From contig PCUL01000411.1 of assembly GCA_002771745.1 (NCBI GenBank), positions 556 through 34,707 on the forward strand: 34,152 bases of DNA. The letters run 5' to 3'. The translations under genes and the position numbers were made by a program. Shown here in pieces: positions 1 to 8,977 of this stretch; the stretch's first letter is position 1; the number at the start of each line of letters is the position of its first letter. This stretch comes from Bacteroidetes bacterium CG18_big_fil_WC_8_21_14_2_50_41_14 (lineage in GTDB: Bacteria; Bacteroidota; Bacteroidia; Bacteroidales; F082). The notes beneath the pieces were generated by a model. The model was not told the origin of the DNA. It did not search any database and saw only the letters and a program-made list of their open reading frames with translations.

Positions 1-1551
1 CAATGATTCATTTAGTTTCTTTTTCACTTCATCAGATTGTGCTTCTGATTTGTCGTTAAGCTCGTCCGCATTTGGTAATTGCATATAAAACAAGGATGAA
101 CGGCTCCTTTTGTGACCATTTAATGCATCATTATCGCGGACTTCAAAACAATAGGTAATGCTTTCCCCCGGATTGAAACCCATCTCGTGCGGATTAAAAC
201 TAAAATCGAAAGGCTGACGCAAAATTGATTTTTCCTGATTAAGAGAAACCATTTTCCATGGTTGTTCTGGTATACTATCCTTGCGGTATAGAAAGGTCAA
301 ACTATAAAAACCATGATCATCTTTAATTTCACCACTAAAATGCGTTTGTGAGTAATAACCTTGTTCCTGAAATTCCTGAACGTTTATTTCCGGATACTCA
401 TCCGGAATTACCTGCAAGGTAAACACCAGTGAATCAGGTTGTTTAACATATTGATTTATTGGCGATATTGTGTAGTTAAATGATTTGAAAACCTGCTGTT
501 GATATTCAAATGTATTGCTGTTATTGGCAGTTAGCCAAATAACACGATCATCAAGTTGCATTTTAACAGAATCCGCATCCTTGGTAAAAATCTTCCATTG
601 AATGGTGGTTCCTTCCGGTACGACCAAATCCCCTGTGTTTTCGATGGTTTCGTCTTCTTTGGCAAGGTACAATGGATATTTTAAATTGGATTGAAAACCA
701 TAGATTAAAGGTCTTGGAAACACCTGAATATGATATGTTTGGCTGGTATATTCAGGAGTAGTTATTGTAAAATGAACATCCTGATTGAGCGTTTTAAATA
801 CATATTGGTATTTCCCTGCTGCGGTTTCTCCCATTCTATAAGCGTATTGTCCATCGTTGAGCTGGAGCAGAGAAGGCAACACATCTCCAACAACCTCAAT
901 TTCTACTGTAAAATCATTTTTTTGGATCGTGGTAAGTTTGGTGTTTAATAAACGCACGGTATAAGGAAGTGGCTTTTCAAAATGAGTATTGTAATTTAAT
1001 ATCCGCCGGGTGGGTTTTGTTAGTAAAGATGGGCTTATGGCTGATAGCAGAAGCAAAACAAGCAATGGAGGAAGTACATATCTCATATACTTTTTATTTC
1101 CTTTAAAGTTAATAGCTCTTTTAAACGGAATAGGTTCCAACTCGGCAGCTTTTTGGTTGATGCTGGCTGTTATCAGTTCAAGTTGACCTGTTTTGTCCAA
1201 TGCATGGAGCTGGAGAGTATTCAATAATTTATCGCTCACTTCCGGAAAATGTCTTCCGATTATTTTTGAGGCTTCCTCATGAGAAAGTGCTTTCCCCATG
1301 TTAAACATCCTTAAAACCGGCATTAAAACATAGTAACCCAACACCAAAAGGGTAATTGTAAAAAAAGAATAGTACAGTCCGGTGCGCATGGCCGTATTGC
1401 TCCATGCAAAATATTCAATCAGGTTGATAAGAAGAAAAAATGAAATAATGAGCGCGATGCTGAGTAATATACCCTTGATTATTTGATTCTTATAGTACTT
1501 CAGGATAAATTGCCTGAGTTTTTCAATTAATATGTCGTAACTGGTTTTCAT
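1..1551 (-). CDS. DUF4175-type membrane protein, C-terminus cut by window edge
   Basis: An open frame of 517 codons without a stop runs off the left edge, so only the N-terminal part of the protein is seen. It starts at ATG 1549-1551 with an in-frame stop four codons upstream (a TTG lies between). The N-terminus (MKTSYDILIEKLRQF) is followed by two predicted membrane segments at about residues 24-46 and 57-80 and a third at about 157-178. After that comes a long, probably extracytoplasmic beta-rich region. This arrangement and the sequence around LSHEEASKIIGRHFPEVSDK match the large (around 1100 aa) Bacteroidota proteins annotated as DUF4175. Their function is unknown and an envelope role is inferred. 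The gene is divergent from the M1 peptidase. The family call is from memory of the N-terminal pattern; the existence of the gene is secure. Confidence 0.75.
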   Translation of the reverse strand, partial: MKTSYDILIEKLRQFILKYYKNQIIKGILLSIALIISFFLLINLIEYFAWSNTAMRTGLYYSFFTITLLVLGYYVLMPVLRMFNMGKALSHEEASKIIGRHFPEVSDKLLNTLQLHALDKTGQLELITASINQKAAELEPIPFKRAINFKGNKKYMRYVLPPLLVLLLLSAISPSLLTKPTRRILNYNTHFEKPLPYTVRLLNTKLTTIQKNDFTVEIEVVGDVLPSLLQLNDGQYAYRMGETAAGKYQYVFKTLNQDVHFTITTPEYTSQTYHIQVFPRPLIYGFQSNLKYPLYLAKEDETIENTGDLVVPEGTTIQWKIFTKDADSVKMQLDDRVIWLTANNSNTFEYQQQVFKSFNYTISPINQYVKQPDSLVFTLQVIPDEYPEINVQEFQEQGYYSQTHFSGEIKDDHGFYSLTFLYRKDSIPEQPWKMVSLNQEKSILRQPFDFSFNPHEMGFNPGESITYCFEVRDNDALNGHKRSRSSLFYMQLPNADELNDKSEAQSDEVKKKLNESL

Positions 1552-1595
1552 TGACAACTTTTACGGGAATTTTCATGTCATTATTTATTTAACGG

Positions 1596-1603
1596 CAAAG
1601 ATA
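1596..1603 (-). promoter_or_regulatory. -7 element TATCTTTG of the DUF4175-type gene
   Basis: Read on the minus strand this is TATCTTTG, a full match to the Bacteroidota -7 consensus TAnnTTTG, 45 bases upstream of the ATG of the DUF4175-type gene. A TTTTG lies about 15 bases further upstream, closer than the usual 19-21, so the -33 element is uncertain. Confidence 0.5.
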
Positions 1604-1705
1604 GAAATTCAGTGGCGTCAAAAGTATTATCTTAGCTGATTGCTTTTTTTTGACCAAGCGTTAATATTCATGTTTTAATCAAATAACACTTATACCTTAT
1701 ATTGT

Positions 1706-3673
1706 ATGAAATGTAAAATTACAACACTAGTTCTTTTGATCTTGACGATTAGCCTCTCTGCACAATGGAATGAGGATTCCAATATGGAAGGAAAATGTTC
1801 TCATGTTCCGCAACGAACTCAACAACTAAATTATTTTGGACTTTATGATTGGCAAAGTCCTTATATGTGGGATTATGATGTTACCTTTTACGGCTTAGAT
1901 ATTGAAGTGTCGAGCACCTCAATTTATATTCAGGGGAATGGGACAATTAACGGCATTGCTTTGGTGCCACTCGATACTTTTGCCTTCGAACTTATTCCGG
2001 AACAGAATATCGATTCATTGTGGTTCAATGGAATTCAATATACCAATTTTTATCGTGACGGTAATAATGTGTTGGTTCCGGTTACTGAACTCAATGCAGG
2101 TGATTCGTTTTCAGCGCAAGTGTTTTACCAGGGAGAGCCTCCAACCGGTGGTTTCTTTACTGGCGTAACCAATGATTATTCAGGTACTTATAATCAGCCG
2201 GTAACCTGGACTCTGTCTGAATCGTTTGCAGCAAAAGATTGGTTTCCGGTAAAGCAAGACTTAGAAGATAAAGCTGATTCATGCTGGGTTTTTCTCACCA
2301 CCAGCACCGACAACATGGCTGGTTCTGAAGGGCTATTAACCAATGTGGTTGAGCTTGGAAACGGAAAACACCGGTTTGAATGGAAATCAAATTACCCCAT
2401 CGATTATTATCTGATTTCATTTGCTGTGGCAGATTACCAGGAATATAATGTATATGCACATCCAACAGAAATGGCTGGCGACTCTATACTTATCCAGAAT
2501 TTCATATACGACTCGCCCGGATGTCTTGAAAACAACAAAGCAGGAATTGATAAAACGGCTGAATTTATTGAGTTATTTTCCGAGAAATACATTCTTTACC
2601 CATTCTGGGAGGAGAAATATGGACATTGTCTTACTGAGCTGGGTGGAGGAATGGAACATCAAACCATGACTACATTGGGAGGATTTTCTTTTCATCTTGT
2701 TGCCCACGAACTTGGCCACATGTGGTTTGGCGACAACGTAACCTGTGCCACCTGGAGCGACATATGGATTAATGAAGGATTTGCAACCTATTCCGATTAC
2801 CTGGCCAACGAGTTTATTTTAGGATGGGAAGCAGGGAAGAGCTTTATTTCATCAGCACAATCAAACGCGATGTCATCACCGGGAGGAAGCGTTTATGTTC
2901 CTGAAGACGAAGTATATCCGGGTAATGAATGGCGTATTTTTTCCGGCAGATTGTCATACGACAAAGGTGCCGTCATCATTCACATGTTACGTCATGAAAT
3001 TCAAAACGACGACTTGTTTTTTGAAATAATGCGGACTTTTCAAACCGATTTTACCGGAAGCACCGCGACAGGTGAAGATTTTAAAAATACGGCAGAACAG
3101 GTTACCGGCATGGATTTCGGTTATTTCTTCGATCAGTGGTATTATGGTGAAGGTTACCCCTTGTATGATTTAGATTGGTATTCAACCAATACCAGGTTTT
3201 TCCTTACTTCAACGCAATCGACTTCTTCTTCCACTCCATTTTTCAAAATGATGATGGAGTACAAACTACTTTTCCTCGATGGTACTGATACGATTATTAA
3301 GCTCGAGCAGACAGCCAACGTTAATACCTATGAAATTGAAACAGGAAAAGAAGTAGGATTGGTTTTGGTAGATCCGGAAAAATGGACAATGGAAAAAGTG
3401 AACAGCATCATTATGAATGTTAACGAAATGGATTCACCAGCTTATTTTACCGTGGGTCCCATTCCGGTTACCGATTATGTCACTATTTATTTCCCCAACA
3501 AGTCAAATCATTCACGCGAAGTGAATCTGACAGACCTTCAGGGTAAATTGATTCGATCTTTTGAAACGGGACTTGATAAAATACAAATCAACACAACGGA
3601 TTTACCAAAGGGAATTTATTTAATTCAAGTTACTGATGGTCAGAATTTAATGAAACGAAAACTGGTGAAGTAG
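1706..3673 (+). CDS. Secreted M1-family zinc metallopeptidase with T9SS sorting domain
   Basis: The protein has 655 aa. It starts with a signal peptide (MKCKITTLVLLILTISLSAQ), continues with an aminopeptidase-N-like beta domain, and then the gluzincin catalytic domain. The zinc motif HELGH is at residues 334-338, followed 18 residues later by the third ligand E357 in WINEGFATY (HEXXH-X18-E). The substrate-binding GXMEN motif of M1 enzymes appears as GGMEH at 314-318, and the YDKG at 418-421 carries the expected catalytic tyrosine. Roughly the last 80 residues form a type IX C-terminal sorting domain (DLQGKLIRSF, LPKGIYLIQV), predicting export through T9SS and cell-surface attachment or release. 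The enzyme probably trims N-terminal residues from external peptides. The Asn-to-His change in GXMEN is slightly unusual. A strong terminator follows directly. Confidence 0.93.
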   Translation: MKCKITTLVLLILTISLSAQWNEDSNMEGKCSHVPQRTQQLNYFGLYDWQSPYMWDYDVTFYGLDIEVSSTSIYIQGNGTINGIALVPLDTFAFELIPEQNIDSLWFNGIQYTNFYRDGNNVLVPVTELNAGDSFSAQVFYQGEPPTGGFFTGVTNDYSGTYNQPVTWTLSESFAAKDWFPVKQDLEDKADSCWVFLTTSTDNMAGSEGLLTNVVELGNGKHRFEWKSNYPIDYYLISFAVADYQEYNVYAHPTEMAGDSILIQNFIYDSPGCLENNKAGIDKTAEFIELFSEKYILYPFWEEKYGHCLTELGGGMEHQTMTTLGGFSFHLVAHELGHMWFGDNVTCATWSDIWINEGFATYSDYLANEFILGWEAGKSFISSAQSNAMSSPGGSVYVPEDEVYPGNEWRIFSGRLSYDKGAVIIHMLRHEIQNDDLFFEIMRTFQTDFTGSTATGEDFKNTAEQVTGMDFGYFFDQWYYGEGYPLYDLDWYSTNTRFFLTSTQSTSSSTPFFKMMMEYKLLFLDGTDTIIKLEQTANVNTYEIETGKEVGLVLVDPEKWTMEKVNSIIMNVNEMDSPAYFTVGPIPVTDYVTIYFPNKSNHSREVNLTDLQGKLIRSFETGLDKIQINTTDLPKGIYLIQVTDGQNLMKRKLVK

Positions 3674-3697
3674 CGGGGCTACAAAAGAATTTTTTTA

Positions 3698-4753
3698 TTA
3701 AACCTGGTCAGAAATGACCGGGTTTTTTTTTGGAAAGAACACAGAGATCAGAACGCTACCTACCAAGATGCCCAATACGATGATCAACGAATGCATGGTT
3801 TGGATGTCATAGAAAGGATGTATTAACATTTTCATGCCAATAAAAACCAGTAATAAAGACAGACCAATTTTAATAAACCAAAACCGTTGAATAATGCTTT
3901 CGACTAAAAAAAACAAGGAACGCAACCCGATAATGGCGAAGATGTTTGAAAAGTAAACAATATATGGATCTCGGGTAACCGAAAAAATCGCGGGTATGGA
4001 ATCTACAGCGAAAATAACATCGGTAAACTCAATAACCAACAAAACCACGAACAAACCGGTAATGTATAATTTATTATTCTTCCTTATAAAAAAGCGGTCT
4101 CCTTTGTATTCATGATCCACCGATAGATATTTCCCGGCAAGCCGGATAACCGGATGGTTGGTCGTATCGATTTTCCCCACATTGTTTCTCTCAATAAACA
4201 TTTTAACACCGGTAAACACCAACAATAGACCAAATCCATAGAGTATCCACGAGAATTGTTGAATTAATGCCGCGCTTAAGAAGATAAACAAAAATCGCAT
4301 TACAATGGCACCCAATATCCCCCAAAACAACACTTTGTGGTAATAATTTTTTTCAACTCCAAATGAGTAAAAAATCATCAGGATCACAAAAATATTGTCC
4401 ACCGAAAGGGAATACTCAATCAGGTAACCAGTAATAAATTCCAAGCCCAGATTTTGTTGGTAAACCATCAAGGCCGCATCAAAATTATCAGTGTCTATTT
4501 TTATTGGATGATTATATTTTGTAATCAGTTGTGTGAGCTCTTCAATATTTTGTGGATCATGGATTTGATTTCCGAAAAAATAAATTAACCCCCAAAAAAT
4601 GAGGGCTAAACTTACCCATACCGAGGTCCAAAACAGAGCACTTTTAAAGGTTACCGGTTTGTTTTCTTTATTAAAAACTCCAATATCAAGAAACAAAAGA
4701 AAGGTAACAAGAACTAAAAAACTCCCAAAAATCAATATTTCGTGCCAACTCAT
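3698..4753 (-). CDS. TerC/Alx-family integral membrane protein (probable metal exporter)
   Basis: This 351-aa polytopic membrane protein has about eight or nine hydrophobic segments. It carries both signature motifs of the TerC family: EYSLSVDNIFVI in the first half and EFTDVIFAVDSIPAI in the second. In both, acidic residues in the membrane line the proposed ion path. Family members Alx and MeeF/YceF are linked to Mn(II) export and TerC itself to tellurite resistance. A cytoplasmic-membrane metal-efflux role is therefore likely but the ion cannot be told from sequence. Its 3' end lies inside the terminator of the convergent M1 gene. The loop around residues 65-90 is hydrophilic and acidic, as in Alx-type proteins. 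Confidence 0.9.
   Translation of the reverse strand: MSWHEILIFGSFLVLVTFLLFLDIGVFNKENKPVTFKSALFWTSVWVSLALIFWGLIYFFGNQIHDPQNIEELTQLITKYNHPIKIDTDNFDAALMVYQQNLGLEFITGYLIEYSLSVDNIFVILMIFYSFGVEKNYYHKVLFWGILGAIVMRFLFIFLSAALIQQFSWILYGFGLLLVFTGVKMFIERNNVGKIDTTNHPVIRLAGKYLSVDHEYKGDRFFIRKNNKLYITGLFVVLLVIEFTDVIFAVDSIPAIFSVTRDPYIVYFSNIFAIIGLRSLFFLVESIIQRFWFIKIGLSLLLVFIGMKMLIHPFYDIQTMHSLIIVLGILVGSVLISVFFPKKNPVISDQV
3700..3731 (+). terminator. Intrinsic terminator of the M1 peptidase gene
   Basis: An 11-bp stem (AAACCTGGTCA / TGACCGGGTTT, one G-U pair) closes on a GAAA loop and runs into a T tract (3723-3731). It lies 27 bases after the peptidase stop. The same bases encode the C-terminal residues and stop codon of the convergent TerC gene. 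It is T-rich only in the + direction. Confidence 0.85.
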
Positions 4754-4773
4754 GTTTACCTAAAATTAGGGCT

Positions 4774-4781
4774 CAAAAATA
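4774..4781 (-). promoter_or_regulatory. -7 element TATTTTTG of the TerC gene
   Basis: The minus strand reads TATTTTTG 20 bases before the ATG of the TerC gene, matching TAnnTTTG. This gives a short 5' leader of roughly 13-16 bases. Confidence 0.55.
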
Positions 4782-4915
4782 GAGAAAGAAACCATTGGCT
4801 TGAAAAGGTAAAATCAAGTTTATTTGTATTTGAAATAAATAGCTAAAATCCTGAGCAGTTAAAATAATCAAAAAGCAATTAGTTGTATTTTTACTGCCTG
4901 TAAAAGACGAAAACT

Positions 4916-5434
4916 ATGAAAAAAATTATTTTGCTTTATTGGGGAATGGGAGGCAATGTTGAAAAAGCAGCCAGAAAAATCTATTCGATGTTCGATCGCG
5001 AGATGATTGATATAGCCGATGTGGTCAGTTTTGATATGAACACGCTCGGAAATTATAAACTGATGATTTTTGGCAGCTCGACAATTGGTGCTGAGAATTG
5101 GATTGATGCCAAAGCAGACAATGAATGGAATCGGTTTTTTAGAAAACTTGACAAACAAGAATCGTTAAATTGTTCAGCCGCTTTTTTTGGCTTGGGCGAT
5201 CAGGTATTATATCCCGATCATTTTGTGGATGGCCTGAGTGTTTTTCAGGAAGAAATGGACAAAAGGAAAATAAAAGTAATCGGACAATGGCCTGTTAAAG
5301 GATATAAATTTTCCGACTCAGATGGAATAAAAAACGACCATTTTTATGGGTTGGCACTTGATTTAGATAACGAACCTGAATTAACGGATGAAAGAATAAA
5401 AGCCTGGACAAAAATAATTAAACAATACCTATAG
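4916..5434 (+). CDS. Flavodoxin
   Basis: The 172-aa protein has the length and alternating beta/alpha pattern of a long-chain flavodoxin, a soluble FMN electron carrier. Recognisable parts are the N-terminal strand and phosphate-binding turn (KKIILLYWGMGGNVEKAA, residues 2-19), the strand YKLMIFGSSTIG before the tryptophan-containing FMN loop (ENWIDAKADNEW), and FFGLGDQVLYPDHFVDG with the isoalloxazine-stacking tyrosine region. The phosphate loop is atypical: the usual S/T-x-T-G-N-T-E is WGMGGNVE, with no hydroxyl residues. It stands alone, divergent from the TerC gene and followed by a terminator. The physiological partner is not indicated. Confidence 0.88.
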   Translation: MKKIILLYWGMGGNVEKAARKIYSMFDREMIDIADVVSFDMNTLGNYKLMIFGSSTIGAENWIDAKADNEWNRFFRKLDKQESLNCSAAFFGLGDQVLYPDHFVDGLSVFQEEMDKRKIKVIGQWPVKGYKFSDSDGIKNDHFYGLALDLDNEPELTDERIKAWTKIIKQYL

Positions 5435-5444
5435 CATTTTGCTG

Positions 5445-5474
5445 AAAGCCCCGCCCTAAAAAAGCGGGCTTTTT
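5445..5474 (+). terminator. Terminator after the flavodoxin gene
   Basis: AAAGCCC pairs with GGGCTTT, extended by GC/GC past one bulged C, around an A-rich loop. It is followed by T4-A-T4. It lies 11 bases after the stop codon. Confidence 0.75.
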
Positions 5475-5567
5475 ATTTTCTATTTCCCTCAATTATAAAC
5501 CAAAACAAACTAACGCCTTCCTGTTCATTAGTTTTTCGTTTAAATGGTTTCTGTGTTATCAAACAAC

Positions 5568-5575
5568 TATTTTTG
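5568..5575 (+). promoter_or_regulatory. -7 element TATTTTTG of the lytic transglycosylase gene
   Basis: An exact TAnnTTTG match 32 bases before the ATG of the MltD-like gene and downstream of the flavodoxin terminator. It probably drives that gene and the DUF4837 gene behind it. Confidence 0.55.
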
Positions 5576-5607
5576 CAAAATCTCGTTGTTTCTAAAATTA
5601 GTTATTC

Positions 5608-7395
5608 ATGAAACTATCCACATTTCTATTTATCCTGCTTGCTATGACGGCTTTTTCGTTTGACGCTATAAGTATGGGCACGAATCCTGATACCACCAAT
5701 ATTGTCTCATCCGACACCACCACTGCTGTTTTTGAAGGTGATACATTGCCCGGAGCACTACAAGACTCTTCTACTTTTGATATTGACCTCTATACAAACA
5801 CAATTATTGATACAACCGGAAATTTTGAGTTACTTATTCGCGATTCTCAGATTCTTCGAACGATTGATAGCATGACTAATTCGAAGTTCTATGATAACCG
5901 GTTTTTTGATCTTAGTCCAATGTATACGCGTCCGGGGGGAGCTCAGGTTGATATGGGGGAAATCCCGAATTTTCCCGATTCAGTTTATGCCGCACGCATC
6001 GAAACATTAAATAAGCAAACAACCATTGAGCTTACCTACAATAAGGAGGTGAAAAATTATATTCACCTGTATGCCAATAAAAAAAGAAACCTGACTGCAC
6101 GCATGCTTGGTTTGGGGGAGATTTACTTCCCAATGTTCGAAGAAGCGCTGGATCGTTTCAATATGCCACTTGAAATTAAATACCTGGCCATTGTTGAATC
6201 GGCGTTAAACCCGGCTGCCGGCTCACATATGGGTGCCAAAGGATTGTGGCAGTTTATGTATGGAACAGGAAAAGTGTATGATTTGCAGGTGACCTCTTTG
6301 GTTGACGATCGTTACGACCCGATAAAAAGTACCATCGCGGCCTGTGAGCATTTGACAGATCTATATGAAATATATGGTGATTGGTCTCTGGTTCTGGCTG
6401 CTTATAATTCAGGGGCAGGAAATGTAAACAGGGCTATTCGCAGGGCAGGAGGAACCAAGAACTATTGGGCCGTGTGGGCCTTTTTACCACGCGAAACGCG
6501 TGGATATGTTCCCGCCTTTATTGCAGTAAACTATGTAATGAATTATGCCGCAGAGCACAACATTTATCCTATGCGTCCGGGTATGTTTTATTATAACATT
6601 GATACCGTTACAGTTACCAGTATCCTGGCGTTTGATCAATTAAACGAACTGCTGGGAATTCCGCTGGATGAACTGAAATTTTTGAACCCTCAGTTTAAAA
6701 TGGGAATCATACCCGCTACGGATGGTAAAACCTTTATTTTGCGTATTCCTCGTCAATATGTTGCCAGCTATCTCACCAATGAAGATTCGCTTTATGCTTT
6801 TAAAACAAAAAAAGGCGTTGAGCGCGATCAATTGATGGTTGAAGTCAAGAAAGCACAAGATCGGAATATACATATTGTTAGAAATGGTGAGAGTCTTGGT
6901 TTGATAGCTAAACGAAACCATGTGTATGTTAGCCAGATTAAGCACTGGAATAACTTAAAAAACAATACCATCTATCCCGGGCAGAAACTCGTTCTATTTG
7001 GAAGTGGTGGCGTGCAATATAGCAGTAAATCAGGCGATCCGGTAGTTCGTTCAGGGATTGAGTCAAAACATGTAGTAAAGAATGGCGAAAACCTCGGATT
7101 GATTGCCAAAAAATACCAATGTTCGGTAACCGATTTAAAAGAGTGGAATAACCTGAAAAACAACAATATCTATCCAAAACAAACCCTTACGGTTTACCGA
7201 CCCGAAAGTAAAAAAACCAACTCGGTCGCTCAGGGCAAATACCTTTACCATGTAGTGCGCAAAGGCGACACCTTGTGGGATATAGCCAAAGAATATGACG
7301 GAGTAACAGTAGAGCAGATAAAGGCGTTGAATAAAATGAATAACATCAACAAACTAAAACCAGGCCAGAAAATCATTGTAGCCGAAATTAGTTGA
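5608..7395 (+). CDS. MltD-like lytic transglycosylase with three LysM domains
   Basis: The protein has 595 aa. A signal peptide ([20 protein letters not shown]) is followed by a low-complexity Ser/Thr/Asp stretch and then an SLT (GH23) domain at about residues 180-310. The catalytic glutamate is E197 in [11 protein letters not shown], with GAKGLWQFM and [20 protein letters not shown] as the further family motifs. Three LysM modules follow at about 422-465, 488-531 and 547-595. The first two are close to each other in sequence ([11 protein letters not shown] and [11 protein letters not shown]), while the third is diverged. It should cleave peptidoglycan glycan strands with formation of 1,6-anhydroMurNAc in the periplasm. 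No lipobox is seen. The DUF4837 gene follows after 54 bases and is probably co-transcribed. Confidence 0.93.
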   Translation: MKLSTFLFILLAMTAFSFDAISMGTNPDTTNIVSSDTTTAVFEGDTLPGALQDSSTFDIDLYTNTIIDTTGNFELLIRDSQILRTIDSMTNSKFYDNRFFDLSPMYTRPGGAQVDMGEIPNFPDSVYAARIETLNKQTTIELTYNKEVKNYIHLYANKKRNLTARMLGLGEIYFPMFEEALDRFNMPLEIKYLAIVESALNPAAGSHMGAKGLWQFMYGTGKVYDLQVTSLVDDRYDPIKSTIAACEHLTDLYEIYGDWSLVLAAYNSGAGNVNRAIRRAGGTKNYWAVWAFLPRETRGYVPAFIAVNYVMNYAAEHNIYPMRPGMFYYNIDTVTVTSILAFDQLNELLGIPLDELKFLNPQFKMGIIPATDGKTFILRIPRQYVASYLTNEDSLYAFKTKKGVERDQLMVEVKKAQDRNIHIVRNGESLGLIAKRNHVYVSQIKHWNNLKNNTIYPGQKLVLFGSGGVQYSSKSGDPVVRSGIESKHVVKNGENLGLIAKKYQCSVTDLKEWNNLKNNNIYPKQTLTVYRPESKKTNSVAQGKYLYHVVRKGDTLWDIAKEYDGVTVEQIKALNKMNNINKLKPGQKIIVAEIS

Positions 7396-7449
7396 TCGCA
7401 ATAAATCAGTTTAGTCAGAGTTATTTATGTATCACCACAGCAAAGAACA

Positions 7450-8466
7450 ATGGTTTTAAATAAATTCAACATAATTGGCGTATTTACCCTGCTATTCGCA
7501 TTTTTACTGGCTTTTTCAGGCTGTATTCCAAATAGCGATAAACCAAAATTGCCCCGATCAATTGGAAACAGCTCCGAAGTACTGGTTGTGCTTCAAAATC
7601 AGGAACAATGGGATGGGCAGATTGGTCAGGTGATCAGAAAATACCTGGAACAGGAACAATATGGTTTGCCACAGGTTGAGCCTGTTTTTAAACTTAGTCA
7701 CATTACCGTGGCTAATTTTTCCGAATTGTTTAAGAAATACCGAAACCTACTCATTGTTGAAATAGATCCCTCTAATACCGAATCGAAGATGGAAGTTTTC
7801 AACGATTTGTGGGCTGGTCCTCAGCGTATTTTCCGGATCAAATGCCCTAACTTACAGTCTTTTGTCGAAGTATTCGAGAATAAAGAGCAAATCATTATCC
7901 ATAGTTTTGGCGAAGCAGAGCGTGCCCGCATCATGGAAGTGTTCAATCCCACATCAAAAAACAAAGTTTCTGAAGAGGTGATTAAAGCATTTAATCTGAA
8001 TATGAGTGTGCCAGCCGGTTTTTATATGGCTAAATCTGCACCTGGATTTATGTGGATACGAAAAGAAGTTCCTGCCTATAGCCAAGCTATCATCATCATG
8101 TCGGAACCATACAAATCTGAAGCCCAATTTTCTATTGAGAGTATCGTGGCGCGCATTAACCGCGATTTGAAGCAATATGTTCCGGGAACTTCAGAAGGTT
8201 CATTTATGGTGATTGACGAAACTTATGTGTTGCCACAGGTCATACAAGTAACAGATTTTCCAAGCGAATACGCTATTGAAACACGAGGAATGTGGAATGT
8301 GGCCAATGATTTTATGGGAGGGCCTTTCATCAGCTATTCCTTTACCGACAAAGAGAATGAAAATATTTTCACCCTGATGGGTTACGTTTATTACCCCAAC
8401 CAGAATAAACGCGATTTGTTGCGTCAGGTGGAGGCGATTTTGTATTCGGCGGCACCTTTAAAATAG
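7450..8466 (+). CDS. DUF4837-family lipoprotein
   Basis: The 338-aa protein has a lipoprotein signal peptide ending in LAFSGC, with the lipidated cysteine at about residue 25. The mature part begins with a stretch (LPRSIGNSSEVLVVL) that I recognise as typical of DUF4837, a Bacteroidota family of unknown function. Highly conserved-looking elements are the NLLIVEIDP strand, the MWIRKEVPAYSQAIIIMSEPY region and ETRGMWNVANDFMGGPFISY. It lies directly behind the lytic transglycosylase, which suggests a cell-envelope role. Nothing in the sequence shows an enzymatic motif. Confidence 0.82.
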   Translation: MVLNKFNIIGVFTLLFAFLLAFSGCIPNSDKPKLPRSIGNSSEVLVVLQNQEQWDGQIGQVIRKYLEQEQYGLPQVEPVFKLSHITVANFSELFKKYRNLLIVEIDPSNTESKMEVFNDLWAGPQRIFRIKCPNLQSFVEVFENKEQIIIHSFGEAERARIMEVFNPTSKNKVSEEVIKAFNLNMSVPAGFYMAKSAPGFMWIRKEVPAYSQAIIIMSEPYKSEAQFSIESIVARINRDLKQYVPGTSEGSFMVIDETYVLPQVIQVTDFPSEYAIETRGMWNVANDFMGGPFISYSFTDKENENIFTLMGYVYYPNQNKRDLLRQVEAILYSAAPLK

Positions 8467-8516
8467 CAAAAAAGTTAAGATTTTGTAAATCCGGAAGAAG
8501 TATGTCGGGATTATTG

Positions 8517-8524
8517 TAATTTTG
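8517..8524 (+). promoter_or_regulatory. -7 element TAATTTTG abutting the next start codon
   Basis: An exact TAnnTTTG match ends seven bases before ATG 8532. The expected transcription start is at or within a base or two of that ATG, so the mRNA would be leaderless or nearly so. Confidence 0.5.
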
Positions 8525-8531
8525 TAGGGTG

Positions 8532-8939
8532 ATGGAAGATGAAAAATTTAAACAGGATCTGGACGAATTGTTCAGGCTATTTAAGCGGTTGGTTGAAAAA
8601 CAATCGATGGAAGATATTCCCGGAGTGGATCGTTCGATGATGAAACAGTTTCAGTTTTTTTTCAGCAATTACGAAACGATGAAGGATCAAATCAGTTACC
8701 AGTTGCAAGGTCAGTTTGGTGAACCAGTAAAAAAAATGGTGAGCAATTTGGTTGAACAATTGCGCGCACAACTTGGAGAAGAAAGCGAAGACCTCTTGCA
8801 GGATGAGATTAAAGTTGAAGAATTAACACTTAACCCTCCCGGTAGAATAGCGGCTATTGATGAGATGCTAAAAAAACCTGGTCTGACCGAAGATCAAATT
8901 AACGAACTTCTCGACCGCAGGGCCAATTTATTGGAATAA
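8532..8939 (+). CDS. Small alpha-helical protein of unknown function
   Basis: I do not recognise this family. From ATG 8532 it encodes 135 aa, acidic and rich in Glu, Gln, Leu and Met, without signal peptide or membrane segment. It is probably almost entirely helical, with an amphipathic stretch around EDEKFKQDLDELFRLFKRLV. The last part (PPGRIAAIDEMLKKPGLTEDQINELLDRRANLL) looks like a compact helical hairpin. An in-frame GTG (8529) directly precedes the ATG; the ATG is chosen because the -7 element at 8517-8524 leaves almost no leader. The TlpA-like gene follows after 38 bases and may share its transcript. It is likely cytoplasmic. Confidence 0.7.
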   Translation: MEDEKFKQDLDELFRLFKRLVEKQSMEDIPGVDRSMMKQFQFFFSNYETMKDQISYQLQGQFGEPVKKMVSNLVEQLRAQLGEESEDLLQDEIKVEELTLNPPGRIAAIDEMLKKPGLTEDQINELLDRRANLLE

Positions 8940-8977
8940 CGGAACTTTTTCCACACCTAAAATACATTAATAATCAA

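Noticed and set aside
730-948. Small + strand ORF of 72 codons near the left edge
   Set aside because: It lies opposite the DUF4175-type gene, whose minus-strand frame is open over 517 codons with coherent membrane segments. The + strand product has no recognisable features.
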